This document shows positions 31,447 to 39,599 of a DNA stretch of 47,208 bases, one piece after another (positions within the stretch are counted from its first letter, which is position 1; every line of letters begins with the position of its first letter). This stretch comes from an uncultured Prevotellaceae bacterium. GTDB taxonomy: Bacteria > Bacteroidota > Bacteroidia > Bacteroidales > Muribaculaceae. The position numbers and the translations under genes are program-made. The notes under the pieces are model-generated. The model made no database searches. It had not been told where the DNA came from and saw only the letters and a program-made list of their open reading frames with translations. The stretch spans positions 1 to 47,208 of the forward strand of contig CAMZFV010000025.1 in NCBI GenBank assembly GCA_947306175.1, in the 5' to 3' direction.

Positions 31447-33708
31447 ATGAAAGGCGATACGATTATTATCAAGGGGGCAAGGGAGAACAACCTCAAGGAC
31501 ATTTCCCTCGAAATCCCCAAGCATAAGATCACGGTGTTCACAGGCGTTTCGGGTTCGGGCAAGAGTTCGCTCGTGCTCGATACCATCGCGGCCAAATCGC
31601 GTCGTGAATTGAACGACACCTTCCCGTCGTTCGTGCAACAGTACCTGCCCAAGTACGGCCGCCCACACGTGGATGCCATCGAGAATCTGCCCATCGCCAT
31701 CGTCATCGACCAGAAGAAGCCCGCCCAGAACTCCCGTTCGACCGTCGCCACCTATACCGACATCGCCGCCCTGCTGCGACTGCTGTTCTCGCGCGTGGGC
31801 CAGCCCTTCGTCGGCTATGCCGAGTCGTTCAGCTTCAACCACCCCGAGGGCAGTTGCCCGCGCTGCTCGGGACTGGGCGAAATCCGCGAACTGGACATCC
31901 ACAAACTGGTGGATTTCGACAAGAGCCTCAACGACGAGGACACCATCCACTACATCGCCTTCGGCAAGGGCGGCTGGCGCTGGATACGCTATGCCCACAG
32001 CGGCCTGTTCGACCTGGACAAGAAAATCCGCGACTACAGCCCCGAGGAACTCGACCTCTTCCTCAACAGCCCCCAGATCCGCCTGAAAAATCCACCCGCC
32101 AACTGGCCCAAGTCAGCCAAATATGAGGGCATTATCCCCCGCATGTACCGCAGCATCATCAACAGCGAGGAAGGCCTACTCCATGCCGCCGTCCTCAACC
32201 CGATGCTCAACATGGGCGTCTGCCCCGACTGCGGCGGCACCCGCTTGAGTCCGCGCGTCCTCTCGTGCAAAATCGAGGGCATCAACATCGCCGATGCCTG
32301 CGCCATGTCCATTACCCGCCTCAACGAGTGGGTCAAGGCGCTCACCGCACCACTGGCGGTCGATCTCAAACAGGCCATCAGCGCCCGCCTGACGGCACTC
32401 GAGGAAATCGGCCTGGGTTACCTCAGCCTGGAACGCGCCGTCGGCACCCTCTCGGGTGGTGAGGCGCAGCGTTGCAAAATCGCCAAATACATCAACTCGT
32501 CGCTGGCCGACGTGCTCTACATCCTCGACGAACCCAGTACGGGTCTCCATGACCACGACATCGAGAAGATGAAACACTCCGTCCGTCGCCTGCGCGACGC
32601 TGGAAATACAGTCCTGCTCGTTGAGCACCACCGCGAGATGATCGGCCTGGCCGACCACATCGTGGACCTGGGTCCCGGCCCGGGCAGCGAGGGCGGCAAC
32701 ATCATCTTCGAGGGCAACTACCAGCAATTGCTCCACAGCGGCACGAGCACGGGACAGATGCTCAGTCAGCATGGCGACTTCAAGGCACAGCCCCGCGCAA
32801 TCAAAGAAACCTTCCCCCTGCGCCATGCCACGCTCCACAACCTCAAGGACATCTCCATCGACCTGCCCATGAACGCCTTTGTCGCCATCGCAGGTGTGGC
32901 GGGTTCAGGCAAGAGCTCGTTGATGGAGTGCTTCCGCCGTGCGCACGGCGACGTGGTCTATATCAGTCAGAAGAACATCGGCGTAAGCCTGCGCTCCACG
33001 CCAGCCACCTATATGGACGTAGCCCCCGACATCCGCAAGCGCTTCGCCAAGGCCCACAAGATCAAGGAGCAGTATTTCACCTTTAACGGCAAGGGCGGCT
33101 GCCCCGTCTGCGGCGGCAAGGGCGTTGTCATCGCCGAGATGGCCTTCATGGACAACATCGAGACCACCTGCGAGGCCTGTCACGGCCTGCGTTATTCCCG
33201 CGAAGCCCTCGAATACACCCTCGACGGCAAGAACATCGCCGAGGTCATGGACCTGTCGGTGCGCCGCGCCAGCGAGTTCTTCAAGGGCACCAGCATCGAG
33301 GAGAAACTGCGGCCCATGATGGATGTCGGCCTGCATTACCTACACCTCAACCAGGCCCTCAGCACCCTCTCCGGCGGCGAGTTGCAGCGCTTGAAGATGG
33401 CCTCATGCCTCAAGCAGTACACCGCCCCCATCGATGCAGGCGGACAGCGCGGCATCTTCGTCATCGACGAACCCACCGACGGCCTCCACCTCAAGGACGT
33501 ACGCCACCTCATCGACCTCTTTGAGAAGATGGTTGACATGGGCAACACCGTCTATGTCATCGAGCACAACACCGACGTCATCAAGGCTGCCGACCACGTC
33601 ATCGAACTCGGCCCCGGCGCCGGCGACCTCGGCGGCACCATCATCTACCAAGGCACCCCCCGCGCCATGAAGGATTGCCCCCACTCCATCACCGCCCCCT
33701 ACCTGTAG
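31447..33708 (+). CDS. UvrA-like ABC ATPase lacking the UvrB-binding domain (UvrA2/DrrC type)
   Basis: The start chosen is MKGDTIII (31447); an earlier in-frame ATG at 31417 lies in the terminator. The 753-residue protein has two ABC halves: Walker A GVSGSGKSS and GVAGSGKSS, signatures LSGGEAQRCKIAKY and LSGGELQRLKMASC, and Walker B regions YILDEPSTGLH and FVIDEPTDGLH. Zinc cysteines are in CPRCSGLGE, CPDCGGT, CPVCGGKG and CEACHG. In ordinary UvrA about 115 residues of UvrB-binding domain follow LLFARIG. Here LLFSRVGQPFVGYAESFSFN passes straight into the zinc region, so that domain is missing. Related short UvrAs such as DrrC give drug resistance; true excision repair with UvrB is unlikely. 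Confidence 0.9.
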   Translation: MKGDTIIIKGARENNLKDISLEIPKHKITVFTGVSGSGKSSLVLDTIAAKSRRELNDTFPSFVQQYLPKYGRPHVDAIENLPIAIVIDQKKPAQNSRSTVATYTDIAALLRLLFSRVGQPFVGYAESFSFNHPEGSCPRCSGLGEIRELDIHKLVDFDKSLNDEDTIHYIAFGKGGWRWIRYAHSGLFDLDKKIRDYSPEELDLFLNSPQIRLKNPPANWPKSAKYEGIIPRMYRSIINSEEGLLHAAVLNPMLNMGVCPDCGGTRLSPRVLSCKIEGINIADACAMSITRLNEWVKALTAPLAVDLKQAISARLTALEEIGLGYLSLERAVGTLSGGEAQRCKIAKYINSSLADVLYILDEPSTGLHDHDIEKMKHSVRRLRDAGNTVLLVEHHREMIGLADHIVDLGPGPGSEGGNIIFEGNYQQLLHSGTSTGQMLSQHGDFKAQPRAIKETFPLRHATLHNLKDISIDLPMNAFVAIAGVAGSGKSSLMECFRRAHGDVVYISQKNIGVSLRSTPATYMDVAPDIRKRFAKAHKIKEQYFTFNGKGGCPVCGGKGVVIAEMAFMDNIETTCEACHGLRYSREALEYTLDGKNIAEVMDLSVRRASEFFKGTSIEEKLRPMMDVGLHYLHLNQALSTLSGGELQRLKMASCLKQYTAPIDAGGQRGIFVIDEPTDGLHLKDVRHLIDLFEKMVDMGNTVYVIEHNTDVIKAADHVIELGPGAGDLGGTIIYQGTPRAMKDCPHSITAPYL

Positions 33709-33784
33709 GTCACTAGTAGGCATCCTATCTCCTTTTTCTAGCAACTGAACTTTCTAAGTCCATCCGCCGCCCCTCGGTTTCCCG

Positions 33785-33811
33785 TGTCGAGGCTCCGCCT
33801 CGGCATTTTTC
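33785..33811 (+). terminator. Small GC-rich hairpin with T-run (GGCTCCGCC family)
   Basis: TGTCGAGGC-TCC-GCCTCGGCA folds into a 9-pair stem followed by TTTTT, 76 bases after the UvrA-like stop, and probably ends that transcript. A sister hairpin with paired base changes lies at 46742-46760. The 425-base gap 33709-34133 holds no gene, only this and the repeats listed next. Confidence 0.6.
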
Positions 33812-33832
33812 AACAGCCGTGTTGTCCTGTAT

Positions 33833-33851
33833 TGCGAGTTGTCAACTCGCA
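33833..33851. repeat. Palindrome tgcgagttg-t-caactcgca
   Basis: Perfect 9-base arms around one base. It is a typical intergenic REP-like palindrome, with no gene link evident. Confidence 0.6.
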
Positions 33852-33855
33852 CCCT

Positions 33856-33888
33856 CTATAGCATCTATCCCCACTATAGCATCTATCC
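33856..33888. repeat. Period-9 repeat: four CTAT(AG/CC) hexamers
   Basis: CTATAG, CTATCC, CTATAG, CTATCC, spaced by three bases each. The same 33-base architecture recurs at 38247-38279. Confidence 0.7.
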
Positions 33889-34066
33889 CGCATTTTTGCT
33901 TTTTGACAGAAACAGCAACTAGAGCCACTACTAATAACAAACAAAGGCCTTAATAGTTTATTAAAAAAGTTATTCATGTTGTTGTTTAGTTGTCGATGTT
34001 GTTTGACTACAAGAGCGCGGATGCCATCAGAACAATCAGATGAGTCAGTTGTTTGAAAAAATGAAC

Positions 34067-34098
34067 GCGGATGCCTTTTGTTTAATTCGCGTAATTCG
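34067..34098. repeat. Interspersed intergenic repeat, copy 2
   Basis: GCGGATGCC then AATTCGCGTAATTCG, like copy 1 at 15971-16004. An extra CGCGGATGCC lies at 34016-34025. Confidence 0.6.
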
Positions 34099-34117
34099 TA
34101 GTTAAAAAACTTTTTAC

Positions 34118-34125
34118 TATCTTTG
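34118..34125 (+). promoter_or_regulatory. -7 promoter element for ruvB
   Basis: TATCTTTG within CTTTTTACTATCTTTGC, an extended context shared with the metK and lolD promoters. It ends nine bases before the ATG, so the leader is very short. Confidence 0.65.
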
Positions 34126-34133
34126 CAGACAGT

Positions 34134-35150
34134 ATGGAGGAATTTGATATTAGACGGGAGTCGTTGAAGACCGATCAGGACTTTGAGCGGGCATTGAGGC
34201 CCGTTCGGTTTGAGGACTTTGCCGGGCAGGACAAGATCATCGAGAACCTGCGCGTGTTTGTCGCTGCGGCTAAACTACGCGGCGAGTCGCTGGATCATGT
34301 GCTGTTCCACGGGCCTCCGGGTCTAGGTAAAACGACGTTAAGTAACATCATTGCCAACGAGCTGGGCGTGGGCTTCAAGGTCACGTCGGGCCCCGTGCTC
34401 GACAAGCCTGGCGACCTGGCTGGACTACTGACGTCGCTCGATGAGAACGACGTGCTCTTCATTGATGAAATCCACCGCCTGAGCCCCATCGTGGAGGAGT
34501 ACCTCTACAGTGCGATGGAGGACTACCGCATCGACATCATGATCGACAAGGGTCCAGGCGCGCGCTCAGTGCAACTGACCCTCGCTCCCTTCACCCTTAT
34601 CGGTGCCACCACCCGCAGCGGCCTCCTTACTTCGCCGCTGAGGGCACGCTTCGGCATCAACTGCCACCTTGAATACTACGACCACAAGGTGCTGGAGGGC
34701 ATCATCAAGCGCTCGGCACGCCTGCTGGCCGTTCCCATTGATGACAAGGCCGCCATCGAGATTGCCCTGCGTAGCCGTGGCACGCCCCGTATTGCCAACT
34801 CGCTGTTGCGCCGCGTGCGCGACTTCGCCCAGGTCAAAGGCAGCGGCCGCATCGACCTGGACATCGCCCGCTATGCCCTCGAAGCGTTGAATATCGACAA
34901 ATATGGCCTCGACGAGATTGACAACAAGATCCTGCTGACCATCATCGACAAGTTCAACGGCGGTCCTGTGGGCTTGAACACCATCGCCACGGCGATGAAC
35001 GAGGACGCAGGCACCATCGAGGAAGTCTATGAGCCTTACCTCATCAAGGAAGGCTTCATCAACCGCACCCCGCGCGGCCGTGAGGCGACCATGCTCGCCT
35101 ACAACCACCTCAAGCGCGAGCGCCCCGGCGAAGTAGGATCAATTTTTTAA
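34134..35150 (+). CDS. ruvB: Holliday junction branch-migration ATPase RuvB
   Basis: The 338-residue AAA+ protein is full length. The N-terminal [14 protein letters not shown], Walker [15 protein letters not shown] near 59-72, Walker B FIDEIHRL near 109-116, the sensor/arginine-finger region [18 protein letters not shown] near 161-178, and the winged-helix C-terminus ([14 protein letters not shown]) are intact. RuvB drives branch migration with RuvA, and RuvC resolves the junction. The neighbouring flippase starts 102 bases downstream beyond a double palindrome. Confidence 0.96.
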   Translation: MEEFDIRRESLKTDQDFERALRPVRFEDFAGQDKIIENLRVFVAAAKLRGESLDHVLFHGPPGLGKTTLSNIIANELGVGFKVTSGPVLDKPGDLAGLLTSLDENDVLFIDEIHRLSPIVEEYLYSAMEDYRIDIMIDKGPGARSVQLTLAPFTLIGATTRSGLLTSPLRARFGINCHLEYYDHKVLEGIIKRSARLLAVPIDDKAAIEIALRSRGTPRIANSLLRRVRDFAQVKGSGRIDLDIARYALEALNIDKYGLDEIDNKILLTIIDKFNGGPVGLNTIATAMNEDAGTIEEVYEPYLIKEGFINRTPRGREATMLAYNHLKRERPGEVGSIF

Positions 35151-35166
35151 TCAAGTTATCGGGCAA

Positions 35167-35237
35167 TGTAGAGACGCAAAATCTTGCGTCTCAGTTCCCG
35201 CCAAACGTTTGGAGACGCAAAATTTTGCGTCTCTACA
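35167..35237. repeat. Double palindrome gagacgcaaaa(t)tttgcgtctc
   Basis: Two imperfect or perfect 22-base palindromes (35171-35192 and 35212-35233), both reading GAGACGCAAAAT-CTTGCGTCTC or close to it, stand 19 bases apart inside an outer TGTAGAG/CTCTACA pair. It has the form of a paired REP-like element (BIME-like) between ruvB and the flippase gene. Confidence 0.75.
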
Positions 35238-35252
35238 AAACCAAAAAATCAA

Positions 35253-36755
35253 ATGGCTAACCTGAAATCTCTGGCAAAAGACACCGCCATCTATGGCTTG
35301 AGCAGCATCATCGGGCGATTCCTGAACTACCTGCTCGTGCCGCTATATACCGCCAAAATGACTGCCGCATCGGGCGGCTATGGCGTCATCACCAACGTGT
35401 ATGCCTACGTGGCACTGCTGTTGGTCATCCTCACTTACGGCATGGAGACGACCTTCTTCCGCTTTGCCAACAAGAGCGAGGAGAACCCCAACACCGTCTA
35501 TAGCACGACGCTCATCAGCGTGGGCACCACCTCACTGCTGTTCGTCCTGCTCGTGCTCGCCTTCCTGCCTGGCATCGCGGGTTGGATGGGCTACAGCGCC
35601 CATCCCGAATACGTCGGTGTGATGGCGGCAGTGGTAGCCTTCGACGCCTTCCAGTGCATTCCGTTCGCCTACCTGCGTTACCAGCGCCGGCCATGGAAAT
35701 TTGCCGCCCTCAAGCTGCTGTTCATCTTCCTGAACATCGGCCTGAACCTGCTCTACTTCGTCGCCCTGCCCGCCCTGTACAAAAGTTATCCCGACATCAT
35801 CGGCAAGATTTACAATCCTAACGTCGGCGTGGGCTACGCCTTCTTCATCAACCTCGCCTGCACGGGCCCGATAACGCTCCTCTTCTGGAAAGAGTTGGTC
35901 GGCATCAAGTACAAGTTTGACTGGTCGCTGTTGAAGCGCATGCTCAAATACGCCTGGCCCATCCTCGTGCTGGGTATCGCCGGCATCCTCAACCAGACCT
36001 TCGACAAGATGATGTTCCCCAAGATCTACGGCGACCGCGCTGACACCCAGACGCAACTGGGCATCTATGGCGCCGCTGTGAAAATTGCCATGATCATGGC
36101 ACTGATCACCCAGGCCTTCCGCTACGCCTACGAGCCGTTCGTCTTCGGCAAGAGCAAGGACAAGGACAACCGCGAGACCTACGCCCAGGCAATGCGCTAC
36201 TTCGTGATTTTCACCCTGCTGGCCTTCCTGGCGGTGATTGCCTGGATTGACATCCTCAAGTTGCTCTTCCTGCGCAACGAGGACTACTGGGTGGGCCTCA
36301 AGGTCGTGCCCATCGTCATGGCCGCCGAGATCATGATGGGCATCTACTTCAACCTGTCCTTCTGGTACAAACTGATTGACAAGACCATCTGGGGCGCCTG
36401 GTTCTCGGGCATCGGCTGTGCCGTGCTCATCCTTGTCAACGTCCTGTTTGTGCCCAAGTACGGCTACATCGCCTGCGCTTGGGGTGGTGTCGCTGGCTAC
36501 GGCACCGCGATGATCCTCAGTTACCTCGTGGGGCAGAAGTACTACCCCATCAAGTACCCGCTGCGCGACCTCGCCATCTACACCGTCGTGTCGGCCATCC
36601 TGTTTGCCGCCATGATGCTGCCCGTGGAGAACATGTGGCTAAAGCTGGCCTACCGCACCGTGCTGTTGCTGCTCTTCGTCGGCTTTATCTTCCGCAAGGA
36701 ACACCTCGGCCCGATGCTGGCCAAACTCCGCGTCATCGGACACTTTTTCAAATAA
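35253..36755 (+). CDS. Polysaccharide flippase, MATE/Wzx-like
   Basis: The start chosen is MANLKSLAKD (35253), because the in-frame ATG at 35184 lies within the palindrome element. The 500-residue protein has about twelve to fourteen membrane helices. The N-terminal IYGLSSIIGRFLNYLLVPLY is typical of the MVF superfamily polysaccharide exporters (Wzx/PST), and the middle FDKMMFPKIYGDRADTQTQL is similar to such proteins. It likely flips a lipid-linked oligosaccharide across the inner membrane. It is not in a glycan cluster, which is common in Bacteroidales. The specific substrate is unknown. Confidence 0.85.
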   Translation: MANLKSLAKDTAIYGLSSIIGRFLNYLLVPLYTAKMTAASGGYGVITNVYAYVALLLVILTYGMETTFFRFANKSEENPNTVYSTTLISVGTTSLLFVLLVLAFLPGIAGWMGYSAHPEYVGVMAAVVAFDAFQCIPFAYLRYQRRPWKFAALKLLFIFLNIGLNLLYFVALPALYKSYPDIIGKIYNPNVGVGYAFFINLACTGPITLLFWKELVGIKYKFDWSLLKRMLKYAWPILVLGIAGILNQTFDKMMFPKIYGDRADTQTQLGIYGAAVKIAMIMALITQAFRYAYEPFVFGKSKDKDNRETYAQAMRYFVIFTLLAFLAVIAWIDILKLLFLRNEDYWVGLKVVPIVMAAEIMMGIYFNLSFWYKLIDKTIWGAWFSGIGCAVLILVNVLFVPKYGYIACAWGGVAGYGTAMILSYLVGQKYYPIKYPLRDLAIYTVVSAILFAAMMLPVENMWLKLAYRTVLLLLFVGFIFRKEHLGPMLAKLRVIGHFFK

Positions 36756-36777
36756 TAATCAGAAGAGCAGAAAAATT

Positions 36778-36805
36778 CTTTAAACTTTAAACTTTAAACT
36801 CTAAA
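36778..36805. repeat. Period-7 tandem repeat, unit ctttaaa x4
   Basis: Units ctttaaa, ctttaaa, ctttaaa, ctctaaa. The last ends ten bases before the metK -7 box at 36816, so the array occupies the place of the -33 element. Confidence 0.8.
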
Positions 36806-36815
36806 CTTTTTATAC

Positions 36816-36823
36816 TACCTTTG
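36816..36823 (+). promoter_or_regulatory. -7 promoter element for metK
   Basis: TACCTTTG within CTTTTTATACTACCTTTGC. The expected start, near 36827-36830, gives a leader of about 140 bases containing the riboswitch. Confidence 0.7.
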
Positions 36824-36849
36824 CACCCGATTTAAGAAACATATACTAA

Positions 36850-36932
36850 CAGTGGATAGTTTTGGGCTGCTTGCAACCACTTGAAAAAATGCTAAAATGC
36901 GATAATCCAACACTTTATCGATTTCTTTTAGC
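36850..36932 (+). promoter_or_regulatory. Probable SAM-II-type riboswitch with competing hairpin
   Basis: Reading from 36851: AGTGG pairs with CCACT (36877-36881) as P1. Between them lies a U-rich loop ending in TTGCAA (36871-36876), and after P1 comes TGAAAAAATGCTAAAA. The order P1, UUGCAA, P1', UGAnAAA, GCUAAA matches the SAM-II aptamer as I remember it, and it lies just before metK, a SAM synthase gene. GCTAAAA (36891-36897) can instead pair with TTTTAGC (36926-36932), extended by CGATAA/TTATCG at 36900-36920. SAM binding, which uses GCUAAA, would prevent that hairpin. The classification is by pattern, not by a covariance-model search; the related SAM-V class is an alternative. Confidence 0.6.
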
Positions 36933-36967
36933 GTTCATTCTATCCAAAAAATGATTTTTTTGTAACA

Positions 36968-38236
36968 ATGAACAGTAAGAGTAATTATCTTTTCACGTCG
37001 GAGAGCGTGTCCGAAGGGCACCCCGACAAAGTCGCCGACCAGATCAGCGACGCCATCCTCGACAAGTTCCTCGCCTTCGACCCCCTGGCTCACGTGGCAT
37101 GCGAAACCCTCGTGACCACGGGCCAAGTCGTCATATCGGGTGAGGTGACCACCAATGTCTATATTGACCTGCAACGCACTGCACGCGAGATGATCAACAA
37201 GATCGGCTACACCAAGAGCGAGTACCAGTTTGACGGCAATTCGTGCGGCATCCTCAACAGCGTGCACGAGCAGAGCGGCGACATCAAGCAGGGTGTGGAC
37301 AATGCTGAGGACAACCGCGCCGACCAGGGCGCTGGCGACCAGGGCATGATGTTTGGCTACGCCTGCAACGAGACGCCTAACTACATGCCGTTAACGCTCG
37401 ACTTGGCTCACGCCCTCATGCGTGAGTTGGCCGACATCCGCCACAACCATTTGGATCTGATGCCCTACCTGCGCCCCGACAGCAAGGCCCAGGTGACCGT
37501 CGAATATGACGGCGACACACACCGCCCCGTGCACATCCACACTATCGTGGTGAGCACCCAACATGACGATGACGTGGACCAGCAACGCATCGCCCGCGAC
37601 GTGCACAACATCCTCATCCCCAAGACGCTGGCACAATTCAGCGAAGACATCAAGGCGCTGTATGACGAGCGCACCGAGGAGTTTGTCAATCCCACGGGCA
37701 AGTTCGTCATCGGTGGGCCTCACGGCGACACGGGCCTCACGGGCCGCAAAATCATCGTGGACACTTACGGTGGTCGCGGCGCACATGGTGGCGGCGCCTT
37801 CAGCGGTAAGGACCCCAGCAAGGTGGACCGCAGTGCCGCCTACGCCTGCCGCCATATCGCCAAGAACGTAGTGGCTGCTGGTATTGCCGACGAGGTGCTG
37901 GTGCAGGTGGCTTACGCCATCGGTCGCGCCGAACCTGTGAGTTTCTATGTCAACACCTTCGGCACCAGTCACGTGGATATGAGTGATGCCGAGATCGCCG
38001 AGAGACTCAAAGGACTGTTCGACATGCGTCCCAAGGCCATCATCGACCGCCTCAAACTGCTCAACCCCATCTACACCGAGGCTGCCGCCTACGGCCACAT
38101 GGGCCGCAAGTGCGAGAAGGTGAAGAAACGCTTCGAGTCGCTCTACAACGCGACTGCCGAGGTAGAGGTAGAACTATTCACCTGGGAAAAACTCGACATG
38201 GTCGATACCCTCCGCACCGCCTTCAACCTCAAGTAA
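36968..38236 (+). CDS. metK: S-adenosylmethionine synthase MetK
   Basis: The 422-residue enzyme is slightly longer than E. coli MetK, as usual in Bacteroidota. The ATP-binding [17 protein letters not shown] near 17-33, the hexapeptide GAGDQG with DQGMMFGYA near 116-129, and the P-loop-like [20 protein letters not shown] near 268-287 are intact. It makes SAM from methionine and ATP in the cytosol. The leader carries a probable SAM-responsive riboswitch, so feedback control is likely. It is convergent with recA. Confidence 0.96.
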   Translation: MNSKSNYLFTSESVSEGHPDKVADQISDAILDKFLAFDPLAHVACETLVTTGQVVISGEVTTNVYIDLQRTAREMINKIGYTKSEYQFDGNSCGILNSVHEQSGDIKQGVDNAEDNRADQGAGDQGMMFGYACNETPNYMPLTLDLAHALMRELADIRHNHLDLMPYLRPDSKAQVTVEYDGDTHRPVHIHTIVVSTQHDDDVDQQRIARDVHNILIPKTLAQFSEDIKALYDERTEEFVNPTGKFVIGGPHGDTGLTGRKIIVDTYGGRGAHGGGAFSGKDPSKVDRSAAYACRHIAKNVVAAGIADEVLVQVAYAIGRAEPVSFYVNTFGTSHVDMSDAEIAERLKGLFDMRPKAIIDRLKLLNPIYTEAAAYGHMGRKCEKVKKRFESLYNATAEVEVELFTWEKLDMVDTLRTAFNLK

Positions 38237-38246
38237 AGATTGACAA

Positions 38247-38279
38247 CTATAGCCGCTATAGTATCTATAGCTTCTATAG
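38247..38279. repeat. Period-9 repeat: four CTATAG hexamers
   Basis: CTATAG at 38247, 38256, 38265 and 38274, each separated by three variable bases (ccg, tat, ctt). The same 33-base layout is at 33856-33888. Confidence 0.75.
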
Positions 38280-38286
38280 AAATGAC

Positions 38287-38322
38287 CACAGCGGGCTGCC
38301 CAATCATGAGCAGCCCGCTGTG
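38287..38322. terminator. Terminator between metK and recA
   Basis: CACAGCGGGCTGC pairs perfectly with GCAGCCCGCTGTG around a 10-base loop. A long U-run is lacking, but position between convergent genes supports the call. Confidence 0.75.
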
Positions 38323-38343
38323 TTATGGTGAAAAAATGAAGGA

Positions 38344-39387
38344 TTACTTGGCCTTCATGGCCTCCTTGATCTTGGCTTCGAGTTCCTCGGCGAGTTCTGG
38401 GTTGTCGGCCACCATCTGCTTGGCGGCATCGCGGCCCTGACCAAGTTTCGTGCCCTCATATGAGAACCAGGCTCCACTCTTCTTGATGATACCAAACTGT
38501 ACGCCCAGATCGATAATCTCGCCCACCTTGCTGATGCCTTCTCCGAAGTGGATCTCAAATTCGGTCTTGCGGAAGGGAGGCGCCACCTTGTTCTTCACGA
38601 CTTTCACCCTCGTGAGGCTGCCAGTCACCTGGTCACCGTCCTTAATCTGGCCGATGCGGCGGATGTCGAGGCGCACGCTGCTGTAGAACTTCAGGGCGTT
38701 GCCGCCGGTTGTGGTCTCGGGATTTCCAAACATCACACCCAACTTCTCGCGCAGCTGGTTGATGAAGATGCAGCAGGTGTTGGTACGGCTGATGGTTGCG
38801 GTCAATTTCCTAAGCGCCTGGCTCATCAGGCGGGCTTGCAGACCCATCTTGCTCTCGCCCATTTCACCTTCGATCTCGGCCTTAGGGGTCAAGGCGGCGA
38901 CACTGTCGATGACGATAATGTCGATGGCACTGCTGCGGATAAGCTGGTCGGCAATCTCAAGTGCCTGCTCACCGTTGTCGGGCTGACTGATCCACAGGTT
39001 GTTCACGTCAACGCCCAGCTGCTCGGCATAGAAGCGGTCAAAGGCATGCTCGGCATCGATGATGGCGGCAATGCCTCCCATCTTCTGGGCCTCGGCGATA
39101 GCGTGAATGGCCAGTGTGGTCTTACCCGACGACTCGGGACCGTAGATCTCGATGATGCGTCCACGGGGATAACCGCCCACGCCAAGGGCGTTATCCAAAC
39201 CGATGGAACCGGTGGGAATCACCTCGATGTCCTCGATGTGGTCGTCACCCAGTTTCATAATCGACCCGCTGCCGAAGGTCTTGTCTATCTTGTCCATTGC
39301 CACCTGCAGGGCTTTAAGCTTCTCGGGCGAAACTTCCTTACGCTGCGGCTGGTTCATTCCGTCTTGGTTGATGATTTCTTCTGCCAT
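38344..39387 (-). CDS. recA: Recombinase RecA
   Basis: The 347-residue protein is full length. Walker [12 protein letters not shown] near 83-93, the L1 region [20 protein letters not shown], the L2 loop [20 protein letters not shown], and the [21 protein letters not shown]-terminal part are intact. It forms filaments on single-stranded DNA for homologous recombination and the SOS response. No LexA-type operator was recognised in its leader, but Bacteroidota SOS boxes vary. The promoter box is at 39434-39441. ruvB and recF in this window belong to the same repair pathway but are not linked to it. Confidence 0.97.
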   Translation of the reverse strand: MAEEIINQDGMNQPQRKEVSPEKLKALQVAMDKIDKTFGSGSIMKLGDDHIEDIEVIPTGSIGLDNALGVGGYPRGRIIEIYGPESSGKTTLAIHAIAEAQKMGGIAAIIDAEHAFDRFYAEQLGVDVNNLWISQPDNGEQALEIADQLIRSSAIDIIVIDSVAALTPKAEIEGEMGESKMGLQARLMSQALRKLTATISRTNTCCIFINQLREKLGVMFGNPETTTGGNALKFYSSVRLDIRRIGQIKDGDQVTGSLTRVKVVKNKVAPPFRKTEFEIHFGEGISKVGEIIDLGVQFGIIKKSGAWFSYEGTKLGQGRDAAKQMVADNPELAEELEAKIKEAMKAK

Positions 39388-39433
39388 GTTTTTTAGTGAT
39401 TTATGATGTTATTTTCAGTGTCCATAGGAAACG

Positions 39434-39441
39434 CAAAATTA
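39434..39441 (-). promoter_or_regulatory. -7 promoter element for recA
   Basis: The minus strand reads TAATTTTG, matching TAnnTTTG, 47 bases upstream of the recA start. Confidence 0.55.
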
Positions 39442-39534
39442 CAAAAAAAATCTCAGAATTCCGCCATCGGACAAGAAGTTTTTCAAAGATGAAAAAAATA
39501 TAGTCCAATGTGTGTGCAATTCAGAAAAATAATG

Positions 39535-39542
39535 TATCTTTG
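39535..39542 (+). promoter_or_regulatory. -7 promoter element for the first dockerin/OB-like protein gene
   Basis: TATCTTTG, exact match, 58 bases before the ATG at 39600. Confidence 0.55.
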
Positions 39543-39599
39543 CCCAAATATATAGTTGTCGAACAATTCATTATTAACCATTTAATAAATATCATTGCA

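Noticed and set aside
30418..31998. 526-codon open frame on the minus strand
   Set aside because: It lies antisense to the prolyl oligopeptidase and UvrA-like genes, is hydrophobic and Val/Gly/Ala-rich without motifs, and arises from codon bias in GC-rich genes.
35184..35252. Upstream ATG for the flippase
   Set aside because: It is within the REP-like palindrome pair; the family N-terminus begins at 35253.
36850..36932. SAM-I, T-box or cobalamin leader upstream of metK
   Set aside because: None of the core motifs of those classes is present; SAM-II-type order fits better.
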